This document shows, in pieces, positions 28,244 through 35,900 of a stretch of DNA of 60,993 nucleotides. Positions within the stretch are counted from its first letter, which is position 1; each line of letters begins with the position of its first letter. The DNA is from Methylocaldum sp035627495. GTDB taxonomy: Bacteria; Pseudomonadota; Gammaproteobacteria; Methylococcales; Methylococcaceae. The translations under genes were made by a program, and so were the position numbers. Where the stretch lies: positions 1 to 60,993 of the forward strand of contig NZ_DASPLO010000137.1 in NCBI RefSeq assembly GCF_035627495.1. The letters run 5' to 3'. The notes below the pieces were generated by a model that saw only the letters and a list, made by a program, of their open reading frames with translations, ran no database searches and had not been told where the DNA came from.

Positions 28244-30031
28244 ATGAGCAATCTCGAACTCGGAATCATCGGCAATTGCATGTACAGCGCTCTGATTGAC
28301 CGCAAGGGGCGCATCGCCTGGTGCTGTCTGCCCCGTTTCGACGGCGATCCCATCTTTTGCAGCCTGCTCAACGGCGACGAGGACGAGGTTCAAGAAGGAT
28401 TCTTCGACATCGTGATCGACGATTTCGCCCATAGCGAACAGCACTATGAGCACAACACGGCGATCTTGGTGACCACCCTTTACGACCAGCACGGCGCAGC
28501 GGTGCAGATTACCGACTTTGCGCCGCGTTTCAGGCGATACGGCCATATGCATCGTTCGCAACGGCTGATAAGAAGGCTTCAGCCGATCAACGGCACGCCG
28601 CGGATTTCCGTCAGAGTGCGCCCGACTTACGATTACGGTGCCAAGCCCATGCAAACCATCCAGGGGTCCAACTATGTCCAGTATGTGGCGCCCGGTACCT
28701 GTTTCCGCATGAGTACGGACATGCCGGTTTCCTATATCCTGGACGAAACGCCGTTTCTGCTGGAGGAACCTTTGGCGATCACCTTCGGTCCCGACGAACC
28801 GCTACGTTACACTGTTGCTGAAGCGACCCGCGAGAGCTATGAGCAAACTCTGCTGTACTGGCGCGAATGGACCCGATCGCTTTCCATCCCTTTTGAATGG
28901 CAGGAAGCCGTGATCCGCGCCGCAATCACTCTCAAGCTTTGCTGCTTCGAGGAAACCGGCGCCGTTATTGCCGCCATGACCACATCCATTCCCGAAGCGG
29001 CCAACACGGAACGCAATTGGGATTACCGCTATTGCTGGCTGCGCGACGCCTATTTCGTCGTGAACGCCCTCAACCGCCTGAGCGCGACCGGAACCATGGA
29101 GGAATATCTCGACTACATCTCGAATATCGCGGCGGGGGCCAAGGACAGTCTGCTTCAGCCGGTTTACGGCATCGCCCTGGAGGAAAAACTGATCGAATGC
29201 CGGATCAGCTCGCTCAGGGGCTATCGTAATCACAGACCGGTACGGATCGGGAATCAAGCCTTCGAGCACATCCAGAACGACATCTACGGCAGCGTGATCA
29301 TGGCCGCCACCCAGGCCTTCTTCGACCGCCGCCTTGCCCATCCGGGGGATCGGCGCCTCTTCGAGCGATTGGAGAACCTCGGCTACCAATGCGCCAAACT
29401 GTACGACCAACCGGATGCCAGTCTGTGGGAGTTCCGCGGGTTCGCCCGCGTCCATACCTTTTCGGCGGTCATGTGCTGGGCCGGCTGCGATCGCCTGGCG
29501 CGCATCGCCGATCACATCGAGCTGCACGACCGTGCTCACTACTGGCGCGCCCAGGCGGAGCGAATTCGCGAGGAAATCACGGAGCGCGCGTACGATTCGG
29601 AGCGAAATACCTTTGTCGGAAGCTTCGGCGGCTCCGAACTCGATGCGAGCCTTTTGCTCCTGCACGACCTACAGTTCCTGGCGGCGGATGATCCGCGCTT
29701 CATCGGCACCGTGGAGGCGGTGGAAAGGGAATTGCGGCGCGGCAATCACATGATGCGGTATGTGGAACCGGATGACTTCGGCGCGCCGAAAAACGCCTTC
29801 AACATCTGCACCTTCTGGATGATCAGCGCTTTGACGGCCATCGGCAGAAAAGAAGACGCCCGCGCCATGTTCGAGGAGATGCTTCACTGCCGGAACCACT
29901 TGGGGCTTCTGTCCGAAGACACCGATCCGAGAACCGGCGAAATGTGGGGCAATTTTCCTCAGACCTATTCCATGGTCGGCATCATTCACTCGGCGATGGT
30001 TCTGTCCAAGGCGTGGGAGGAGGCGTTTTAG
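28244..30031 (+). CDS. GH15 family glycoside hydrolase (glucoamylase/trehalase-like)
   Basis: The 595-residue protein is a bacterial GH15 enzyme with an N-terminal beta-sandwich (DUF5911-type, GNCMYSALIDRKGRIAWCCL) and an (alpha/alpha)6 barrel. Diagnostic motifs are RNWDYRYCWLRDA, ASLWEFRG carrying the general acid Glu, and TGEMWGNFPQTYSMVGIIHS carrying the general base Glu. It hydrolyses alpha-glucosidic bonds in trehalose, maltooligosaccharides or glycogen-like chains; the exact one cannot be told. No signal peptide is present. Placement 121 bp after the ABC importer suggests it cleaves the imported sugar in the cytoplasm. Confidence 0.88.
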   Translation: MSNLELGIIGNCMYSALIDRKGRIAWCCLPRFDGDPIFCSLLNGDEDEVQEGFFDIVIDDFAHSEQHYEHNTAILVTTLYDQHGAAVQITDFAPRFRRYGHMHRSQRLIRRLQPINGTPRISVRVRPTYDYGAKPMQTIQGSNYVQYVAPGTCFRMSTDMPVSYILDETPFLLEEPLAITFGPDEPLRYTVAEATRESYEQTLLYWREWTRSLSIPFEWQEAVIRAAITLKLCCFEETGAVIAAMTTSIPEAANTERNWDYRYCWLRDAYFVVNALNRLSATGTMEEYLDYISNIAAGAKDSLLQPVYGIALEEKLIECRISSLRGYRNHRPVRIGNQAFEHIQNDIYGSVIMAATQAFFDRRLAHPGDRRLFERLENLGYQCAKLYDQPDASLWEFRGFARVHTFSAVMCWAGCDRLARIADHIELHDRAHYWRAQAERIREEITERAYDSERNTFVGSFGGSELDASLLLLHDLQFLAADDPRFIGTVEAVERELRRGNHMMRYVEPDDFGAPKNAFNICTFWMISALTAIGRKEDARAMFEEMLHCRNHLGLLSEDTDPRTGEMWGNFPQTYSMVGIIHSAMVLSKAWEEAF

Positions 30032-30235
30032 CGTAAGGAACAAAAGCGTCTTTCCTCGTGCTTAATCACTGGCCCGGACGGGACCGCTCCACCGGTCGGC
30101 ACACAGTAGCCTGGGTGCCCGAGTTTCGTTTATATTCCACTACGGACATTTCCTCACAAATCTCACGGGAATACCGGACGGGAATAACTGGTGGCCGGCA
30201 TATTTCATGGAGTCGCAAACGAGTGGAGAACAAGG

Positions 30236-31459
30236 ATGGTCGAAAAGAAGAAAAACGCCGCGTGGTTCCGCCGGCTGCTTGAAATCGTGCATCGAGAGCT
30301 TTTGATACCGCATGCCGATGCCCCTCTTTCCTACGCCCATCGGCACCCCCTTACCACCGTAGAATACCCTTGGAACATTATTGATACGCCCGAGACGGCC
30401 GAAAAGTCGCCGTGTAAAGCGGATAAGCAATACAACGCTTTCGGAGAATGTTTGCTCATCGGCATCTACATCGTTCAGGATGAAGAGATCGTCTATGCCA
30501 ACGATAAGTTGGCGAAAATTTTCGGTTATCCAAAAGACCGATTAATCGGAATGCCGCTAGGGAAATTATTTCAGTCCGATCATAGACCGTCCCAAAAGGA
30601 CGTCGTTGCCTACCAACAGAGACTGACAGCCACTTCACCGGAGCTTACATCAAGGGCCATCAGGAAAGATGGCAAGATCATCTGGATCAAGCGGAGCGAA
30701 GTCTTGATTGAATATAACGGCTCGCCAGCCGTCTTTGGGAACGTCATCGACTTTACGCAAAAGAAACGGCTGAAAGAGGTCGTTTGGATGTCGAAACGCG
30801 AACTTCGAGTTTTGTCCGCAAAACTACTCAGCGCCCAAGAGCAGGAACGCAAGCGGATCGCTTCGGAACTTCACGACACCGTGGGACAGTATTTAAGCGC
30901 CATCAAATTCAGCCTGGACAATATCAACGCTCTGCTCGATGACAACCAGATCGCATCCGGCCAGAGATCATTGAGGACTGTTCTTCCCGTAATTCAGGAG
31001 GCCATTTCCGAGGTGCGGCGCATTTCGATGGATTTAAGGCCGGCGATGCTCGACGACTTGGGTCTTCTTGCAACTTTGAGCTGGCATTGCCGTACGTTTC
31101 AGGACATCTACTCGGATATCTCAATCGAGAAGCAAATAGAAATCCAGGAAAAAGAAGTGCCCGGCGGATTAAAAACCGTGATCTACCGAATAACCCAGGA
31201 AGCGTTGAACAATGTCGCCAAACATGCCAATGCCGATTGCGTCGTGCTTCATTTGAGAAAAACCGACTCTGCGATCGAACTGATCGTTACCGACAACGGT
31301 TGCGGATTCGAGGTGGGCGAAGCGCTAGCACGAGAAGTAAGGCAACGCGGCCTTGGCCTGGCAAGCATGCGCCAGCGGACCGAGAGTCACGGCGGGTCTT
31401 TTTACATCGATTCCGCTCCTGGACTCGGAACGATCGTTCGTGCCGTATGGGTAGATTGA
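30236..31459 (+). CDS. Soluble PAS-domain histidine kinase (NarX/DegS-type HisKA_3)
   Basis: The 407-residue protein has no membrane segment. A PAS domain (about residues 66-180, IYIVQDEEIVYANDKLAKIF) precedes a HisKA_3 dimerisation helix with the phosphorylated histidine H213 in ERKRIASELHDTVGQYL. A GHKL ATPase domain follows (YRITQEALNNVAKHA, TDNGCGFEV and RGLGLASMRQR). Kinases of this class phosphorylate NarL/FixJ-type regulators, and one is encoded convergently 10 bp away. GGAG 8 bp before the ATG at 30236 is preferred over a GTG 15 codons upstream. The signal sensed by the PAS domain is unknown; its location implies a cytoplasmic cue. Confidence 0.9.
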   Translation: MVEKKKNAAWFRRLLEIVHRELLIPHADAPLSYAHRHPLTTVEYPWNIIDTPETAEKSPCKADKQYNAFGECLLIGIYIVQDEEIVYANDKLAKIFGYPKDRLIGMPLGKLFQSDHRPSQKDVVAYQQRLTATSPELTSRAIRKDGKIIWIKRSEVLIEYNGSPAVFGNVIDFTQKKRLKEVVWMSKRELRVLSAKLLSAQEQERKRIASELHDTVGQYLSAIKFSLDNINALLDDNQIASGQRSLRTVLPVIQEAISEVRRISMDLRPAMLDDLGLLATLSWHCRTFQDIYSDISIEKQIEIQEKEVPGGLKTVIYRITQEALNNVAKHANADCVVLHLRKTDSAIELIVTDNGCGFEVGEALAREVRQRGLGLASMRQRTESHGGSFYIDSAPGLGTIVRAVWVD

Positions 31460-31469
31460 GGGCGTGTCG

Positions 31470-32126
31470 CTATCTCAAAACCAACCCTTTCTCCACCGCA
31501 TAAACCGTTAGCGCTGCCGCGCTATGAAGGTTGAGCTTCTTCATCAAATTAGCGCGGTGAGTCTCCACGGTCTTCACGCTGAGATGCAGATATTGCGCGA
31601 TTTCCTTGTTTTTATGGCCTTCGCCGATAAATTTGAGAAGCTCTCGTTCCCGATGTGTCAAGCTATCCCACGTCGATCGAGGTTCTTCCGCGCTCTTGGT
31701 TTGCAGATAGCCTTTTACGACTTTTCCCGAAACACCCGGACTTAAATAAGTTTTCCCCATCAACACGCTGCGAATGGCGACTCGCAATTCCGCATGAGTG
31801 GCATCCTTTAACACATAACCGTCTGCGCCGGATCTCAAGGCCGCGAGAATGTATTCTTCAACATCGTGTACGGTAAGCACCAAGATCTTGGATTGCGGAA
31901 CTCGTTTCTTTATTTCGTGGATTGCCTCCAAGCCCCCCAGTCTAGGCATGGAGAGATCCAGCAAAATGAGATCCGGTATGTTTTCACGACACCGTTGAAT
32001 GAGCTCAAGGCCGTCATGGACCTCGCAGACCACTTCAAGCTCCGCGTCTTGGGACAAAAGCACCCGCAGACCTTCCCGGAGAATGGTATGGTCCTCGGCG
32101 ATGCAGATTCGTTTTTTTCCTTCCAT
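31470..32126 (-). CDS. NarL/FixJ-family response regulator
   Basis: The 218-residue protein joins a receiver domain (acidic ED near residue 11, phosphoacceptor D57 in LILLDLSMPRLGG, Lys in YVLKDA) to a LuxR-type helix-turn-helix (LTHRERELLKFIGEGHKNKE then VKTVETHRANLMKKL). It is the expected partner of the neighbouring HisKA_3 kinase, arranged tail to tail with it. Its start faces a stand-alone receiver gene across a 197-bp gap with a palindrome, a plausible site for autoregulation. Confidence 0.92.
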   Translation of the reverse strand: MEGKKRICIAEDHTILREGLRVLLSQDAELEVVCEVHDGLELIQRCRENIPDLILLDLSMPRLGGLEAIHEIKKRVPQSKILVLTVHDVEEYILAALRSGADGYVLKDATHAELRVAIRSVLMGKTYLSPGVSGKVVKGYLQTKSAEEPRSTWDSLTHRERELLKFIGEGHKNKEIAQYLHLSVKTVETHRANLMKKLNLHSAAALTVYAVEKGLVLR

Positions 32127-32251
32127 GGCAAACCGCTACTTTGTTTTTGCTGATCTTGTACGGCGAAGACTCCTAGCCAAATAAGCATAAATCCTTAGTG
32201 TCTGAGATAAAACGACCGTGTATGGTCGAATAACGGAAGAGCAGTGCGTTA

Positions 32252-32265
32252 CGGTTACGTAACCG
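32252..32265. promoter_or_regulatory. 14-bp perfect palindrome between divergent regulators
   Basis: CGGTTACGTAACCG is a perfect palindrome in the gap between the NarL-type gene (minus strand) and the stand-alone receiver gene (plus strand). Position and symmetry suit an operator for a dimeric regulator, possibly the NarL-type protein itself. No evidence beyond symmetry is available. Confidence 0.4.
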
Positions 32266-32277
32266 GACCCCTCTTCG

Positions 32278-32310
32278 AAGCGCCAAAGGATGTGGCGCTT
32301 TCCGCTTTTT
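32278..32310 (+). terminator. Leader hairpin with T-rich tail ahead of the receiver gene
   Basis: AAGCGCCA (32278-32285), a 7-nt loop and TGGCGCTT (32293-32300) form a perfect 8-bp stem followed by TCCGCTTTTT. On the plus strand this is a plausible intrinsic terminator, but no plus-strand gene ends just before it: the nearest plus-strand stop is at 31459, beyond the NarL gene. It therefore sits in the leader of the receiver gene and could be an attenuator. Confidence 0.5.
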
Positions 32311-32323
32311 GCCGAGGAATATT

Positions 32324-32710
32324 GTGTGCAAGATATTGATCGTCGATGACAACGCCTCTTTCCGGCGCTCTCTCAAAGCGTTCTTAAGCGATCAATTTGC
32401 TCACTTGGGCATCGCGGAAGCCGAGAATGGCGCCACGGCCATGAGAAAAATCAATCGCGCGCGGCCCGACCTGATTTTCATGGATATCAAGCTGCCCGGA
32501 GAAAACGGCCTCGCACTGACACGCAAGATCAAACAAATTTACTCTCCCGCCATCGTCATTCTGACCAGCTACGATGCAGTCGAGTATCGCGAAGCCGCCT
32601 CGGCGTGCGGCGCCGATTATTTCATGGCCAAAGACGCGGCAAGCGGCGCTGAAGTTTTCGCGTTGACCCAGTCGTTGCTATCGGGTCCAAGTTCTTCGCC
32701 ACAAACCTAG
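32324..32710 (+). CDS. Stand-alone response regulator receiver
   Basis: The 128-residue product is a single receiver domain: MCKILIVDDNASFRRSLKAF, phosphoacceptor D54 in DLIFMDIKLPGENG, Thr in VILTSYDA and Lys in YFMAKDA. It has no output domain. It may compete for phosphate with the NarL-type regulator, relay it, or act by protein contact. The GTG at 32324 has GAGGA just upstream and starts at the receiver fold; a TTG 15 bases earlier is an alternative. It lies within 200 bp of the NarL-type gene and about 860 bp from the kinase gene. Confidence 0.85.
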   Translation: MCKILIVDDNASFRRSLKAFLSDQFAHLGIAEAENGATAMRKINRARPDLIFMDIKLPGENGLALTRKIKQIYSPAIVILTSYDAVEYREAASACGADYFMAKDAASGAEVFALTQSLLSGPSSSPQT

Positions 32711-32820
32711 CTCCCGACTCCCGGATCTCAAGAACGTCGATCCACAAGCCGCGCACTCGCCTTAAGCCCCTGCTCTTCATCCATCTCCTCCAACGGCCAC
32801 TTGGCAGTCGGCCAATGCAG

Positions 32821-32863
32821 ACTACAGTGTCAATACACCACTGAATACAGTATTCGCTGTAGT
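32821..32863. promoter_or_regulatory. Nested inverted repeats upstream of the oxidase operon
   Basis: ACTACAG (32821-32827) and CTGTAGT (32857-32863) are perfect inverted arms that enclose GAATAC-A-GTATTC (32843-32855), itself a perfect 6-bp dyad with a one-base centre. This nested dyad lies about 120 bp before the start of the 1653-residue gene and is the best operator candidate for the operon. It does not match the MerR/CueR pattern I know. Confidence 0.4.
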
Positions 32864-32979
32864 TCCTGCTCATTCTCCTTTCAATACTCTAGTCACAACG
32901 CCAGGTAAGGATGCCAAGCGAAAGGTCGTTGCGCTGGCGCTCGCCCAATTAAAAGACATCGCTGTCAAGGAGGATGAAT

Positions 32980-35900
32980 ATGAAAGCTCACGTTTTGAGC
33001 CGCCACGCGCCTCTAATCCAGAGCGCGAAGCGATATTTGGTTTTTTCCGCTTTGTTGCTCGGACTTTCAGTTCATCTCGATGCTCATGCCGTCAATCTTA
33101 CGGTCATTGGTTCCGATGGAAACCCGGTTGGCAATTTCCGCTGGCTGATAGAGGAAGACGCCGGCAAGTTCTCCCAACCGGGCGTACCCGCAGAGCCGGG
33201 CACGAGCCTGGCTTTGAGCTTCCATACCAGCTACATGCCCGTGGTGGCCAAAGGCAACCAAGCCAATGCCACGAACATTCCGCTGGACCCAACCAAGCGA
33301 TACTTCGTGTCCGTGCTCCCGGACTCCGCTACCACCAATCCGGGGTATACCATCGGCGGCGCTCCGGTAGCGCCGGGCCAGTCCGACGTAACCGTCTACG
33401 TTAATCGATCGCCGCTGCCCACCGCGCAGATTTCGGTGTTCGCCTTCAATGACAATCGGCCCATCAACAACGCGCCCGATCTCCCGGAAGAACAGGGACT
33501 GGCCGACTTCACGGTCAAGGTTTATGAAGCGGGCGGGACGTATGGCCAGTCGGGAGGCGAGGTAACCCAGGATGCGTTCGGCAATCCGCTCGGCATCATC
33601 AAGACCGATGCCAATGGCGTGGCGCTCATCAAGAACCTGGTGCCCGCCAAATACACCATCTTCGTCATCCCGCCGACCGGTTCCGACTGGCACCAGACGG
33701 CCACTATCGAGGGCACGAAAGGGGTCGATGCCTGGGTCAAGTCGAACGAACCGCCCTTCTTCACCGAATTCGGACCGCCGGGGCACCATGTCTTCATCGG
33801 CTTCGTCAACAAGCTCAATGACACCACGGTATTGAACGGCGGCAGCACGATCACCGGCAAGGTCGTCAACCTGCACACCTCGCGTCCGCCGGAATTCCCC
33901 TTCTACAACGGCCATCCCTTTCCCAACTGCTGGGTCGGCCTGAACGACCTTGCCGTCGGCGAAGGCCAAGCGGTCTATGCCCAGCCCTGCAACGCCGACA
34001 GCAGCTTTTCCATTCCCAACGTCCCGCCGGGCAATTATCAGCTGGTGGTCTGGGACGAGGCCTTGGACATTATCTTCGCTTCGCATGGCGTAACGGTGAG
34101 CGGCGACGGAACATGCAACACGCCGGACGGAAGCTGCGATCTCGTGGAAGTGCCGGTGTTCGACTGGTTTTCCCGGTTGGAGGGCAGCGTGTTCTTCGAC
34201 GCCAACGGCAATGGCTTCCGGGATGCGGGCGAGGTCGGCATGCCGGACCAGAACATTAACCTGCGTTTCCGCGACGGCAGCATCTATCAGTCTTTCCCCA
34301 CGAAGGCGGATGGCTCCTACAGCTTCGAGGAAATCTTTCCCTTCTTTAACTGGCTGGTCGCGGAAGTGGATTTCGCCCGGTTCAAGGCGACCGGCGCCAC
34401 CGTCACGGTCGATGCCGGCGGGGCAATCCCGTCCGACGACATTGCACGCGGCAAGCTCAATCCTCAGCCGCAGTCCGAAAATGGGAACGCACCTTACCGC
34501 ACCGAAACCGGTGCCGTGCTGCTGGAAGGCATACAGGGTTTCCTCGGCCAGACCAGCGTGATCGACTGGGGCAAGCAGGTCTATCCTGCCGGACAGAATG
34601 GCGGCGTCAGCGGCATCGTCCATTATCCGACCACGCGCGCCGAGGACGATCCGCGCTATGCGGCGGCCGAGAACTGGGAGCCGGGCATTCCGCGCGTCCA
34701 GGTGAACCTGTACAGAGACGACACCGGCGGTCCCAGCAATACACCGGACGGCATCATTGACGACCTCGACGGCAATGGCGCCATGACGCTGGCCGACGTG
34801 GACAATTATCCATTCGGCTGGAGCGATTGCAATCCGGATGTGCAGGCCTGCAATTTGATCAAAGGACCGGAAGACGTCGATCGCAACGGCAACGGAGCCT
34901 TCGATAGGGGCGACGCCTACGACATCGCCACCACCGACAGTTGGGACGATAACCTGCCCACCGGCTGCCAGGGGGACATCTTCTACTCGGCCACCGGCCA
35001 GCCGACCGACTGCTACGACGGGCTGCGCAACTTCAATCAGGTACGCCCGGCTCTGTTCGACGGCGGCTATGCCTTCGGCGGCCCGGCGGGAAATCCCGAG
35101 CTGCCCGGCGGCACCTACATCGTCGAGGCTGTCGCCCCGCCCGGCTACGAGCACCAGAAAGAAGAGGACAAGAATGTCGATTTCGGCGACGAGTACACCC
35201 CGAGCCCGCTGCTTCTGCCGCCGGTGTGCGTGGGCGATCCGCACCTGGTGCCCGCCGAGTTGAGCCTGTTCCCCGGCGTGCCGGGGGCCTACGCCGGCCA
35301 GACACGCCCCCTGTGCGACCGCAAGCAGGTTCGTGTCGCCCAGGGCCAAAACGCGGCGGCGGACTTCTACATGTTCACCGAGGTGCCGATCGCAGGGCAC
35401 ATGGTCGGCATGATCCTGGACGATCTGTCCAACGAGTTCGACCCGAACGCGCCCACCTTCGGCGAGAAATACGCCCCGCCCTACCTTCCGGTCTCGATTC
35501 GCGACTGGACCGGGCGGGAAATCAACCGCGTGCATGCGGACCAGTGGGGCCGGTTCAATGCCCTGGTACCCTCCACCTTCACCATCAACCCGCCCATGCC
35601 TTCAGGGGTCGCGCCGAACATGCTGACGGCGTGCATGAACTCGCCCACCATGCCCGATCCGAACAATCCGGGCGGGTACACCCTGGACCCTTACTACAAC
35701 CCGCGGTACAGCCAGTTCTGCTACACCTTCCAGTACCTGCCGGGCAAAACCACTTATCTGGATACCCCGGTACTGCCCATCGCCGCCTTTGCGTCGCTGG
35801 ACAAGTTCCCGCTGGACTGCGAACAGGCCAGTGGCACGCCGATGATTTACTCGGTGACGGGCACCGGCAACGTGGGACCGTACGTACAGACGCCGATCAA

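Noticed and set aside
32886..32980. An open frame in the leader before the giant gene that reads as a plausible Lys-rich helix
   Set aside because: It has no start with a ribosome site, and it continues out of frame into the giant gene, so it is probably chance.
33067..35535. An 822-residue open frame opposite the giant secreted protein gene
   Set aside because: It is antisense to a gene with clear signal peptide and domains. Long antisense frames are expected from the codon bias of GC-rich genes, and it shows no motif.
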